In this document: positions 16,173-24,361 of the stretch, piece by piece | Position numbering within the stretch: position 1 is the first letter of the stretch | Layout of the letters: each line of letters begins with the position of its first letter | NCBI RefSeq assembly: GCF_001293465.1 | Contig: NZ_JSYZ01000007.1 | Location: 279,482-343,481 of the forward strand | Source of the DNA: Pseudomonas asplenii | GTDB lineage: Bacteria; Pseudomonadota; Gammaproteobacteria; Pseudomonadales; Pseudomonadaceae | Reading direction: 5' to 3' | Length of the DNA stretch: 64,000 nucleotides | Made by a program: the position numbers and the translations under genes | The notes under the pieces: generated by a model | Database searches by the model: none | The model's input: only the letters and a program-made list of their open reading frames with translations | Told to the model about the DNA's origin: nothing

Positions 16173-17734
16173 TGGCACGCTCACCAATCGTGGATCAATA
16201 CGGCCGAGCCATCGAATACGATCAGCTCAGCGAGGACGTGGCTGCGCCACGTGTAACCGGCGTGCGCCATGTCTGGCATCCCTCTGTCGCGGGTGGACTC
16301 ACTCCAGAGCGGCTTGCAGGCTTGCTGCAAGCCGCCGCCGAAGGTGACGCCCGCGACTACCTGACCCTTGCGGAAGAGATGGAGGAGCGAGACCTGCACT
16401 ACGCCTCGGTGCTCGGCACGCGCAAGCTTGCCCTTGCAGGGCTCAATATCCGTATTGAGGCCGCGACGGATGATGCTGAAGACATTCGCCGGGCCGACAT
16501 TCTGCGCGAGGTGGTTGAGTCGGCAGAGTTCGGTGAGATGCAGACAGACCTAACAGATGCTCTGAGCAAAGGGTACGCGGTGGTCGAAGTCATCTGGGAT
16601 CGAAGCGGCAAGACGTGGACGCCGGAGCGCTTCGAACTGCGCGACCCTCGGTTCTTTCAGTTCGACCGGGAAACCGGTCAAGAGCTGCGCCTGCTCGATG
16701 AGGCGGACATGCTCAATGGCATCGCGCTGGCTCCCTACAAGTTCATTGTGCATCGTCCGAGGCTGCGCGCAGGCCTGCCGATCCGTGGTGGTTTGGCACG
16801 CCTGGCGGCGGTCGGCTACATGTGCAAGGCCTGGGTCTGGAAAGACTGGATGGGCTTCGCTGATATCTACGGCATTCCGATGCGTGTCGGTCGCTATGGG
16901 CCGAGCGCAAGCAAGGAAGACATTGGTGTTTTGATGTCTGCCGTGGCGAACCTCGGCAGCGACGCGGCTGCCGTTATCCCCGACTCGATGCGCATCGACT
17001 TCACGCAGGCTGCGAACGTCAATGGTGCGGGCGAGTTCTTTAAGGGGCTGGCTGAGTGGTGGGACAAGCAAATGTCCAAAGCCATCGTCGGGCAGACCAT
17101 GAGTGCCGACGACGGTGCCAGCCTGGCTCAAGCCAAGGTGCACAACGAAGTACGCCTGGATCTGCTGGAGGCCGACGCCAAGGCTGAGTCGAACACACTC
17201 AACCGGATGTTCGTGCGGCCTTTCTGCGACCTGAATTTTGCACCTGGTCGACGCTATCCGAAGTTGATCATTGATGTGCCGAAGCCCGAAAACCTTGAGC
17301 TGCTGATCAAGGCCGTACAGGCGTTCGTGCCATTCGGGTTGCGGGTCGAGCAGTCGGTTATCCGCGACAAGTTCGGTCTGCCTGAGCCGGCCGAGGGTGC
17401 CGAGATTCTTGGCGCGCCGTCGCAGGTTGCGGCTGACGCCCCGGTAGCTACAGCGCTCAACCGCGAGCGACAAGCGGCACCGGTCCCGGCTGCCGTGCCG
17501 GATGTAGTGGACAGCCAGGTCGAGACGTTGGAGGCGGCTGCTGCCGCGCCCATGGATGACATGGTGGATGCAATAAAGGAGCTGTTGGATTCGGTGTCCA
17601 GCCTTGAAGAGTTTCGCGACCGACTGATTGATGCGTACCCCGCCATGAGCGCCGACCAGCTCGCCAATGCAATGGCTGACGGGATGATGGCCGCGAGCCT
17701 GGCCGGTCGCTACGACGTGCTCAGGGGGCTTTGA
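16172..17734 (+). CDS. Portal protein (DUF935, Mu gp29-like)
   Basis: 520 residues. Conserved DUF935 segments are ARDYLTLAEEMEERDLHYASVLGTRKLAL, RDPRFFQFDRETG, KAWVWKDWMGFADIYGIPMRVGRYG and KAIVGQTMSADDGASLAQAKVHNEVR. It forms the dodecameric DNA channel at one capsid vertex. Its C-terminal codons overlap an inverted small gene by 14 bases. Confidence 0.93.
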   Translation: MARSPIVDQYGRAIEYDQLSEDVAAPRVTGVRHVWHPSVAGGLTPERLAGLLQAAAEGDARDYLTLAEEMEERDLHYASVLGTRKLALAGLNIRIEAATDDAEDIRRADILREVVESAEFGEMQTDLTDALSKGYAVVEVIWDRSGKTWTPERFELRDPRFFQFDRETGQELRLLDEADMLNGIALAPYKFIVHRPRLRAGLPIRGGLARLAAVGYMCKAWVWKDWMGFADIYGIPMRVGRYGPSASKEDIGVLMSAVANLGSDAAAVIPDSMRIDFTQAANVNGAGEFFKGLAEWWDKQMSKAIVGQTMSADDGASLAQAKVHNEVRLDLLEADAKAESNTLNRMFVRPFCDLNFAPGRRYPKLIIDVPKPENLELLIKAVQAFVPFGLRVEQSVIRDKFGLPEPAEGAEILGAPSQVAADAPVATALNRERQAAPVPAAVPDVVDSQVETLEAAAAAPMDDMVDAIKELLDSVSSLEEFRDRLIDAYPAMSADQLANAMADGMMAASLAGRYDVLRGL

Positions 17735-17936
17735 TCGCCATGAGCACGATGCGCACCATTTCTAGAAGGTGCTTATCGTAAACGCTTTCCATCTTCGCGA
17801 GAGTGCCCTCTACCTTTGCTATGTAGCTGGCTCTGTTGAATCCAGGCTCCGAAGTGGCAGCCGTGGCAAGGGCAGTAAAGAGGCCGATTACCTGTGTGTC
17901 GCGAGCAACTTTTTCCATATCACCAGTGATGTTCAC
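17721..17936 (-). CDS. Inverted small cargo gene in the portal-MuF gap
   Basis: 71 residues from GTG 17936, preceded by GGAGGG at ideal spacing, which makes it more than a chance frame. It fills the 245-bp space between portal and MuF, genes that normally abut. The sequence (TQVIGLFTALATAATSEPGFNRASYIAKVEGTLAKMESVYDKHLLEMVRIVLMAIKAP) is helical, with no recognised domain. Second opposite-strand insertion in the head operon. Confidence 0.65.
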   Translation of the reverse strand: MNITGDMEKVARDTQVIGLFTALATAATSEPGFNRASYIAKVEGTLAKMESVYDKHLLEMVRIVLMAIKAP

Positions 17937-17979
17937 TTAATGCCCTCCATGAGGCGTTACCAAATGAGTAGATGCAGCA

Positions 17980-19245
17980 ATGGCAGTATCTCACGGCTCA
18001 TTGCCGTTTAAAGAACAGATCGACTACTTCAGGGGCAAGACCAATCTGCCCTCCCGCGCCTGGACAGACACGTATGCCGCCGAGCATGACTGGGCTTTCG
18101 TCGTGGCCGGGGCAACCAAGCGCGATCTGCTGTCCGACATGCGCGGTGCAGTAGAGAAGGCAATCACGACGGGCCGCACCCTGGAACAGTTCAGAACGGA
18201 CTTCGACAGGATCGTTGCCCAGCATGGCTGGGAGCACAACGGCGGCAGAGCCTGGCGGTCGCGCACCATCTTCGAAACGAACCTGCGGCAGTCCTACAAC
18301 GCCGGCCGAGAAACGCAGATGGCTGACCCTGAGCTGCGGAAGACTCGGCCCTATGGGCTCTATCGTCACGGTGATAGCTCACATCCGCGTCCTCAGCACC
18401 TGGCGTGGAATGGCACAGTGCTCCCGCTCGATGACGCTTGGTGGTCGACGCACAGCCCGCAGAATGGATGGGGGTGCAAGTGCAAAAAGTTCATGTTGAG
18501 CGAACGGGACGTTGAGCGCATGGGGCTCAAAGTTGGTCCGGTGCCTGTGGTCGAGTATGAGACCCGCGTCATCGGCGTCAACAGTCCCAACGGTTCACGT
18601 ACCGTACGCGTGCCACTGGGCATCGACCCTGGCTTTGAGCATGCCCCAGGTCAGTCGCGGTTGTCCTCGGCCGTGCCGATGTCGCGAGTCCATGACCCAC
18701 TCCCCGAGCCTGGCCGTGCCAGTCCGGTGCCGAGCGCCGGGCTGCCAAACCGCCGCCCGCCAGGTCCGCTGCCAACGCCTCGTCCGGCTGCTGCCAGCCG
18801 CGTCATGCCCGAAGGGCTGGCAGATGACGAGTATGTCGACCGGTTCCTGGGAGAGTTTGGTGCCACTGCGGACAGTCCTGCTGTGTTCCGTGACAAGGCT
18901 GGCGACAGCGTGGTTGTCGGCCGTGACATGTTCGACGGTGCCAAATCCGTTGCGTCAAAGGTCAAACCGCGTGAGCTGTTGTTGCTGGCTGACGCGTTGA
19001 AAGAGCCGGACGAGGTGTGGGCAAGGCTGGAGTGGCAGCGCGAGCGGAACAAGGCTGTAGTGCGCCGCCGCTACATTCGCCGCTTCAAACTGGATGGTGA
19101 CGCGGTGCCCGCACTGGCGGTATTTGAGGTGGGGAGCGACGGCTGGAGCGGTGTCACCACGCTTGCGCCGGCTGCCATTGATTCCGACTACCTGGAACAA
19201 CTTCGCATCGGCGTGCGGCTCTATCGTCGCTCGGGCCGCGAGTGA
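17980..19245 (+). CDS. MuF minor head protein with C-terminal PBECR-like nuclease domain
   Basis: 421 residues. The N-terminal 200 are the Mu F head morphogenesis domain (RSRTIFETNLRQSYNAGRETQM; HLAWNGTVLPLDDAWWSTHSPQNGWGCKC). A Pro-rich linker (about 225-272) leads to a C-terminal domain (about 275-421: PDEVWARLEWQRE, VRRRYIRRF, YLEQLRIGVRLYRRS). This resembles the phage Barnase-EndoU-ColicinE5/D-RelE-like (PBECR2) domain, seen in MuF polymorphic toxins. It may be injected with phage DNA or be remnant. No immunity gene is obvious next to it. Shine-Dalgarno is weak. Confidence 0.88.
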   Translation: MAVSHGSLPFKEQIDYFRGKTNLPSRAWTDTYAAEHDWAFVVAGATKRDLLSDMRGAVEKAITTGRTLEQFRTDFDRIVAQHGWEHNGGRAWRSRTIFETNLRQSYNAGRETQMADPELRKTRPYGLYRHGDSSHPRPQHLAWNGTVLPLDDAWWSTHSPQNGWGCKCKKFMLSERDVERMGLKVGPVPVVEYETRVIGVNSPNGSRTVRVPLGIDPGFEHAPGQSRLSSAVPMSRVHDPLPEPGRASPVPSAGLPNRRPPGPLPTPRPAAASRVMPEGLADDEYVDRFLGEFGATADSPAVFRDKAGDSVVVGRDMFDGAKSVASKVKPRELLLLADALKEPDEVWARLEWQRERNKAVVRRRYIRRFKLDGDAVPALAVFEVGSDGWSGVTTLAPAAIDSDYLEQLRIGVRLYRRSGRE

Positions 19246-19269
19246 TCAGTACGTATAAAGGAGGCATTC

Positions 19270-19818
19270 GTGGCAGGGGCAGTGCTTGATGTAACCATTG
19301 ATGCGTCGGTTGCCGGGCGCGGGCTGGAGCTGCTGATTGAGCGCCTCGGCTCGTTGAGGGTGCCGCTCAACGACATTGGCGAGTATCTGCACATGTCCGT
19401 TGATGGGCGCGCCCGCCGCCAAGTCGGGCCAGACGGATCGCCGTGGGCGCCACTATCGCCGCGTACCCTGGCAAGGAAGAGAGGTAACAAGATCCTTCGC
19501 GAGTCTGGCGCGCTGCTCGATACGCTCCGTCACCAAGTCAGTAACGACGAACTGCAGTTCGGCACGGACCGCCCCTACGGCGCCATCCACCAGTTCGGCG
19601 GCAAGGTCAATCACGCTGCCAGGTCGCAGCAGGTTTACTTCAGGGAGAGAGGTGGCGTGGTCGGCAACCGCTTTGTGAGAAAAAGTCAGTCGAACTTCGC
19701 TCAGTGGGTCACGCACGGGGCGCGGTCGGTTGATATGCCAGCTCGACCCTACCTCGGATTGTCGAGCGAGGACGAGGCAGAGATTGTGGAGATCGTTGGC
19801 GCCTATCTGAGGGGGTAA
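19270..19818 (+). CDS. Phage virion morphogenesis protein (gpG/gp31-like)
   Basis: 182 residues, GTG start with AAAGGAGG upstream. Family motifs are SVDGRARRQVGPDGSPWAPLSPRTLARKRG, ILRESGALLDTL and YGAIHQFGGKV, ending PARPYLGLSSEDEAEI. In Mu, gpG acts late in head assembly or at the tail terminator. A 290-bp non-coding gap follows. Confidence 0.9.
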   Translation: MAGAVLDVTIDASVAGRGLELLIERLGSLRVPLNDIGEYLHMSVDGRARRQVGPDGSPWAPLSPRTLARKRGNKILRESGALLDTLRHQVSNDELQFGTDRPYGAIHQFGGKVNHAARSQQVYFRERGGVVGNRFVRKSQSNFAQWVTHGARSVDMPARPYLGLSSEDEAEIVEIVGAYLRG

Positions 19819-19845
19819 ACGGGCCTCCTGAAAACGCGCCCGTTT
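19817..19845 (+). terminator. Hairpin after virion morphogenesis gene
   Basis: AAACGGGC and GCCCGTTT form an 8-bp stem with a 13-base loop across the stop codon region. Only three T residues end it, so termination may be partial; the gap to the protease gene could hold a new late promoter. The gap 19846-20090 also has a repeated CACCGTTAGA and no gene I can support. Confidence 0.45.
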
Positions 19846-20090
19846 GAGCGCGTTGTAGGGCCTAGCCGGTGCATCCGGTTGGAAACCGAATCGAAGCACC
19901 GTTAGACCACCGTTAGATTTTGTTTCAGCCCCATTGCCGAGCCATAACCGGCGTTGAGATTCTTCGAAAGGCTGGAAAACCTCAAAAAGTGACCCGCTCG
20001 CTGATCGAAGCGAGGTAGCATTCCCGGCTCTCAATTAGCCCCCCCTCAGCCTGCATATTCTTGCGTCGGGCTTAAAAACACTCTCTCCCT

Positions 20091-20114
20091 CATGCCGCCG
20101 ACACTGGCGGCATG
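20091..20114 (+). promoter_or_regulatory. Hairpin enclosing the protease start codon
   Basis: CATGCCGCC - GACACT - GGCGGCATG is a perfect 9-bp stem with a 6-base loop. The last three bases of the 3' arm are the protease ATG (20112-20114), and no separate Shine-Dalgarno lies between. The structure would hide the start, pointing to translational control of head protease level. Confidence 0.55.
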
Positions 20115-21086
20115 AAAACACTTCTCGCACTAAACACAGACCTCTCCGCGCTGCCCTCGACCGAAGGGCAGCCGCCCGAGTGGATTGAGCTGATCCCCAC
20201 TGGACCCACCGTCACTGGTCGAGATGGCCGTACCTGGCTGTTCGATGAGCTGGCCCAGCAACTGGTGCTCGCTGCCTTCACCGAACGCGGTATCGACATG
20301 GTGATTGATTGGGAGCACGCCACCGAAGTGTCAGCACCCAAGGGCGAGGAAGCCCCTGCCGCTGGTTGGATTGACCAGCTTGAGCTGCGCGACGGTGCCC
20401 TGTGGGGGCATGTCAATTGGACCCCTCGCGCTGGGGGGCAGGTCGTTGCCAAAGAGTATCGCTTTGTATCCCCCGTGTTCGACTACGACGACACATACCG
20501 CCGAATTCTTCGGATGGTCAGCGTCGGCCTGACGAACAAACCCAACCTGGTGCTGACAGCACTGAACCATGAGCAGGAGCCTCAAATGGCAATTTCTCTC
20601 GCATTGGCGGTAGCCCTCGGTGTGGACCCCACCGCAACCGATGAACAAGCCGTCGCCGCAGTAACTCAACTCAAGGCAACCGCCACCGCACGCAACAACG
20701 AACAGCCGAGCCTGGAAAAGTTCGTCCCGCGTGGCGACTACGACCAAGCCGTCTCCCGTGCAACGAACGCCGAAAATGCCCTGGCAACCCGCAAGGCTGA
20801 TGACCACAAGGCGGTCGTCAATGCCGAAATCGATGCCGCCCTGAAGGCCGGCAAGATCACCCCGGCGACCGCTGACTACCACCGCGCCTGCTGCTCCGAG
20901 CAAGCCGGGCTCGACCGCTTCCGCGAGTTCGTAAAGGCCGCGCCGGCTATTGCTGAACCGTCCGGCCTGGGTGATGCGCAACCTCCGAAAACCTCTACCG
21001 CGCTGAACGCTGAGCAGCAAGCAGCATGTGCCCAGCTCGGTCTCAACCCGGTGGAGTACGCCAAAACCCTGAAGCCCGAGGCCTAA
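20112..21086 (+). CDS. Head maturation protease I (Mu gp32-like)
   Basis: 324 residues. The N-terminal 150 are the Mu-like I protease (PTGPTVTGRDGRTW, GIDMVIDWEHAT, KEYRFVSPVFDYD, RILRMVSVGLTNKPNL). The C-terminal half is the scaffold, also made separately from an internal start at 20586. It cleaves scaffold during capsid maturation. Confidence 0.9.
   Translation: MKTLLALNTDLSALPSTEGQPPEWIELIPTGPTVTGRDGRTWLFDELAQQLVLAAFTERGIDMVIDWEHATEVSAPKGEEAPAAGWIDQLELRDGALWGHVNWTPRAGGQVVAKEYRFVSPVFDYDDTYRRILRMVSVGLTNKPNLVLTALNHEQEPQMAISLALAVALGVDPTATDEQAVAAVTQLKATATARNNEQPSLEKFVPRGDYDQAVSRATNAENALATRKADDHKAVVNAEIDAALKAGKITPATADYHRACCSEQAGLDRFREFVKAAPAIAEPSGLGDAQPPKTSTALNAEQQAACAQLGLNPVEYAKTLKPEA
20586..21086 (+). 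CDS. Nested scaffold protein Z (internal start in I)
   Basis: 166 residues in the same frame as the protease, from residue 159 (MAISLALAVALGV). AGGAG lies five bases before the ATG, a far better ribosome site than that of the full-length gene. This mirrors the I/Z nested arrangement in Mu, giving excess scaffold over protease. Rich in Ala/Glu/Lys helix. Confidence 0.75.
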   Translation: MAISLALAVALGVDPTATDEQAVAAVTQLKATATARNNEQPSLEKFVPRGDYDQAVSRATNAENALATRKADDHKAVVNAEIDAALKAGKITPATADYHRACCSEQAGLDRFREFVKAAPAIAEPSGLGDAQPPKTSTALNAEQQAACAQLGLNPVEYAKTLKPEA

Positions 21087-21089
21087 GCC

Positions 21090-21485
21090 ATGCCGCTGAC
21101 CGCTGACCGCAATACCCCATACAAACAGACCGACATTGTGGTGATCGGCGCAGGTGCCGGTGTGCGCATCTTCGCGGGTTCCCTGGTCGCGCTGAACGCC
21201 AATGGCTTTGCCATTCCGGGCAAGGCAGCAACCGGCCTGACCTACGCCGGCCGTGCCGAGGAATCGGCAGATAACACCTCCGGTGCTGATGGCGCCTTGT
21301 CCGTGAAGGTTCGCCGTAACCAAGCCTTCAAGTGGGCGAACGACGGCACCGTCACCCAAGCCCGCTTGCTGAAGCCGGCCTACATCGTCGACGACGCAAC
21401 CGTGGCGGCGGCTGATGGCGGCGGCACTCGCTCGGCCGCTGGCCTGGTTGTGGGCATCGATTCCGACGGTGTCTGGGTCGAGTAA
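21090..21485 (+). CDS. Mu gp33-like capsid-associated protein
   Basis: 131 residues directly after the scaffold and before the major head protein, the place of a head decoration-type protein. It has Gly/Ala-rich beta segments (IVVIGAGAGVRIFAGSLVAL, TYAGRAEESADNTSG). Role in capsid stabilisation is inferred from position. Confidence 0.75.
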   Translation: MPLTADRNTPYKQTDIVVIGAGAGVRIFAGSLVALNANGFAIPGKAATGLTYAGRAEESADNTSGADGALSVKVRRNQAFKWANDGTVTQARLLKPAYIVDDATVAAADGGGTRSAAGLVVGIDSDGVWVE

Positions 21486-21512
21486 CCCTCTCTATATAGG
21501 AGCGCATAGCGC

Positions 21513-22421
21513 ATGCTGGTAAACAAATCTTCCATCCAGGCCGTTTTCATTGGCCTGAAAACCCTGTTCAACAATGCCTTCGCATCGGCTCCCAGCACCT
21601 GGGAAAAGATCGCGATGAAGGTGCCGTCCAGCACCGGCAGCAACCTCTACGCCTGGCTCTCAGCGTTTCCCAAGATGCGCCGCTGGGTCGGTGAGAAGCA
21701 CGTCAAGAACCTCCAGGCCTACAGCTACTCGGTGACGAACGAAGACTTCGAAGCCACCGTCGCGGTCGACCGCAACCATATCGAAGATGACCAACTGGGC
21801 ATCTATCAACCACAGGCGCAGATGGCGGGTTTCTCGGCCAAGCAGTTGCCTGACGAGATCGTTTATGAGCTGGTGAACGGCGGTTTCGTCTCGCCGTGCT
21901 ATGACGGTCAGTACTTCTTCGACACCGACCATCCTGTGGCGGGCAATAGCGTCAGCAACATGACCACCAAGGCGCTGAGCATTTCCACCCTGGCCGCTGC
22001 CCAGTCGAGCTACGGTGCTGCTCGGACCGCTATGCGCAAGTTCAAGGATGAAGACGGTCGACCAATCAACTGCATCCCGACCGTTCTGCTGGTGCCGCCG
22101 GCGCTGGAAGACACCGGTCGGGCGTTGCTCACTGTTGATCGCCTGGAAGACGGCAAGCCGAACCCTTACAAGGGCACTGCTGAGCTGGTTGTCGAGGCTC
22201 GGCTCACTTCGGATACCGCGTGGTTCCTGATCGATACAAGCAAGCCCGTCCGACCGTTCATCTATCAGGAACGTAAGGCCCCGGTGTTCGTGCAGCAAAT
22301 CGACGCTGAGGCCACCGACGTATTCAACCGCAAGGAATTCAAGTTCGGTGCTGAAGCGCGGGCGGCGGGCGGCTACGGCTTCTGGCAGATGGCCTTCGGC
22401 TCGACTGGTACGGGGAGCTGA
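21513..22421 (+). CDS. Major head protein T (Mu gp34-like)
   Basis: 302 residues. Typical T-protein signatures are SAPSTWEKIAMKVPSSTGSNLYAWL, FPKMRRWVGEKHVKNLQAYSYSVTNEDFEATVAVDRNHIEDD and YFFDTDHPV, ending AAGGYGFWQMAFGS. It forms the icosahedral shell. Start preceded by TAGGAGCG. Confidence 0.93.
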   Translation: MLVNKSSIQAVFIGLKTLFNNAFASAPSTWEKIAMKVPSSTGSNLYAWLSAFPKMRRWVGEKHVKNLQAYSYSVTNEDFEATVAVDRNHIEDDQLGIYQPQAQMAGFSAKQLPDEIVYELVNGGFVSPCYDGQYFFDTDHPVAGNSVSNMTTKALSISTLAAAQSSYGAARTAMRKFKDEDGRPINCIPTVLLVPPALEDTGRALLTVDRLEDGKPNPYKGTAELVVEARLTSDTAWFLIDTSKPVRPFIYQERKAPVFVQQIDAEATDVFNRKEFKFGAEARAAGGYGFWQMAFGSTGTGS

Positions 22422-22423
22422 TC

Positions 22424-23074
22424 ATGGGTGTCGTGATCAAGTCCAAGATTGATGGCTTTCGTCGCGGTGGCATCGCCCACAGCGCCGAAGGCACCTTCTA
22501 CGCGGATGGCGAGCTGACCGAGCAGCAACTGGAGCAATTCCGCCGTGAGCCTCAACTGGTGGTGGCTGAGCAAGCAGTGCCAGGTGCAACTGCAAGCCAA
22601 AGCAATTCGTCTCCGGTTCTGATGCAGGAAATGGGCGAAACCATCGCTGAGCTGGAGCACGAGCTGGAGCAGACCAAGGCGGGTTTGCTGACGGCCTCGT
22701 TCGATCTGGAGAAGGCCCGTGCCGGCTTGCAGTCCGCGTGTTCCGACCTGGTGAAAGCGCTCGATCGCCAAAAGGCAGCCCCGGCTCTGATCGTTGAAGC
22801 AGCAAAGCTGCTGGCTCCCGCAGATCCCGCGCAGGAAGGCGTGATTTGCATCCTGCCTGACAGCCTGGCCGGCCTCGTCACCGAACACCTCAAGGCGCTG
22901 GAGGCGCAGGACGATGAACATAAATCGACGCTCGACAGTTCCGGCGGTGCTGAGCCGTCGTCGAGTACGCCGCCGGTTCCGGCAATGGCTCCGGCTTCTG
23001 GTGATCACTCGGACGCTGTGACCGAGAAGGCTGCGGGTAAACGCGGTGCAGCCAGCAAGAAGGGGGCTGAGTAA
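22424..23074 (+). CDS. Mu gp35-like protein with HI1506-type N-terminus
   Basis: 216 residues. The N-terminal 40 (KIDGFRRGGIAHSAEGTFYADGELTEQQLEQFRREP) form the Mu-like FluMu N-terminal domain. A central coiled coil (EMGETIAELEHELEQTKAGLL) and a Ser/Pro/Lys-rich tail follow. Small virion protein next to T; role not established. Confidence 0.8.
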   Translation: MGVVIKSKIDGFRRGGIAHSAEGTFYADGELTEQQLEQFRREPQLVVAEQAVPGATASQSNSSPVLMQEMGETIAELEHELEQTKAGLLTASFDLEKARAGLQSACSDLVKALDRQKAAPALIVEAAKLLAPADPAQEGVICILPDSLAGLVTEHLKALEAQDDEHKSTLDSSGGAEPSSSTPPVPAMAPASGDHSDAVTEKAAGKRGAASKKGAE

Positions 23075-23565
23075 TGAATCTCTCGCTGCCGAGCGCAATC
23101 GCGATCATCACCCGTTTCGGTTCCAAGGAAATGGCGGACCTTGCGGTCCCTCAAACCCACCGGCCTATTGATGGTGAGCTGCTGGAGGCGGCTGCCAATG
23201 GTGAGTCTTTGGATGACTGGGCACCGGAGGACGTGGCGTCGGCCGTGGCTGCGTTGGCAAGGATCGCTGACGCCTCGGGCCGTGCTCGCAGTGAGGTTCA
23301 GTACTACTTGCGGTATCGCCAGCCGGGGCAGGACGCCCCGGACTGGGTGGCTGATGACCTGCCTGAGCTGACCCGTTTTCACCTGTACGGGGAGAAGGCC
23401 AACGCCGAATCGGCTGTTCGTCTGCGATATCGCGACATCATCAAGCGACTGGAGAACCTGGCCGCCGAGGATGAGAAGCGAGGCGCGGCCGAGTCTGGGC
23501 AATCTGGGCTCCAGATCAGCCACCAGCCACGGACGTTCAGCCGCTCGACCATGAGGGGGCTGTGA
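23074..23565 (+). CDS. DUF1320 head-tail connector (Mu gp36-like)
   Basis: 163 residues. DUF1320 pattern: an early helix (AIAIITRFGSKEMADLA), the ALARIADASGRARSEVQYYLRYRQP core and DLTRFHLY-like DLPELTRFHLYG. Overlaps both neighbours. Confidence 0.88.
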   Translation: MNLSLPSAIAIITRFGSKEMADLAVPQTHRPIDGELLEAAANGESLDDWAPEDVASAVAALARIADASGRARSEVQYYLRYRQPGQDAPDWVADDLPELTRFHLYGEKANAESAVRLRYRDIIKRLENLAAEDEKRGAAESGQSGLQISHQPRTFSRSTMRGL

Positions 23566-24134
23566 TGCTGGGCGAGCTGGAGGACGCCATTCAGGGACGT
23601 TTGGGCGAGCTGCTGAAGCAATTGCCGCGACTGCATGTCGGCAGCTACGGCGGCGAACTGAGCGACCCTGATCTGTTGGTCGACCTTCTCAAGCTCACCC
23701 CGAGCGTGCTGATCACGACCCCGAAAGTGACGTTCCGCAAGGCGAGTCAGGCCCGGCGTTACGCGGCAGCGGTGGTGTTCCGCCTGGTCATCTCAAGTCG
23801 CTCAGTGCGCGGCGAGCGTGAAACCCGGCGCGGCACCGTACCCACTGACCCCGGCAGCTACTGGATCTGGGAGAGCTGCATGCGGTTGCTGACTGGCTGG
23901 CAACACAAACCGGGCGGTGCTCGGGTGTCGCCGACCGAGTTCGCAAACCTGGTGAACGGTAAGTTCGACGCCAGCCACCTGTCGGTGCTGGGCCAGAGCT
24001 TCGCCGTCGAGCTGGACTGGGAGATCCCTGAAGAAGAACTGCCAATCCTGGAAGGCATTGACCTGTCGTACCACGTGCCGGCTGACAACCCGGAAGTGGT
24101 CGTAACCGATTCGATTGAACTGAGGAACCTGTGA
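23565..24134 (+). CDS. DUF1834 tail-completion protein (Mu gp37-like)
   Basis: 189 residues from ATG 23565 (TGATG overlap with DUF1320). LGELEDAIQGRLGELLKQLP, PSVLITTPKVTF and GSYWIWESCMRLLTGW fit DUF1834. Proposed head-tail joining or tail terminator. Confidence 0.85.
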   Translation: MLGELEDAIQGRLGELLKQLPRLHVGSYGGELSDPDLLVDLLKLTPSVLITTPKVTFRKASQARRYAAAVVFRLVISSRSVRGERETRRGTVPTDPGSYWIWESCMRLLTGWQHKPGGARVSPTEFANLVNGKFDASHLSVLGQSFAVELDWEIPEEELPILEGIDLSYHVPADNPEVVVTDSIELRNL

Positions 24135-24361
24135 TGCGTGTGATTGCCACAGTGCACCCCGTGCCAATGCTCCAGGCCGGCGACCAGTCGGGCGGCTTTA
24201 TCAAGCCAGCCCCGGCTGATCCGGTCGACGTACCTGAGCACTCTTACTACCAGCGCCGCGTTGCTTCCGGCGAGTTGAAAGTTGTGGCTGACGATCAGCC
24301 AGCCACTGCCAGTACCGTCAAAGGCGGTGCCAAAACGGCCGCCAAGGATACCGCCCAATGA
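24134..24361 (+). CDS. DUF2635 small protein (Mu gp38-like)
   Basis: 75 residues. A DUF2635-like core (VPEHSYYQRRVASGELKVV) precedes an Ala/Lys-rich tail. Always immediately before the sheath gene in Mu-like phages; overlaps it by ATGA. Confidence 0.8.
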   Translation: MRVIATVHPVPMLQAGDQSGGFIKPAPADPVDVPEHSYYQRRVASGELKVVADDQPATASTVKGGAKTAAKDTAQ

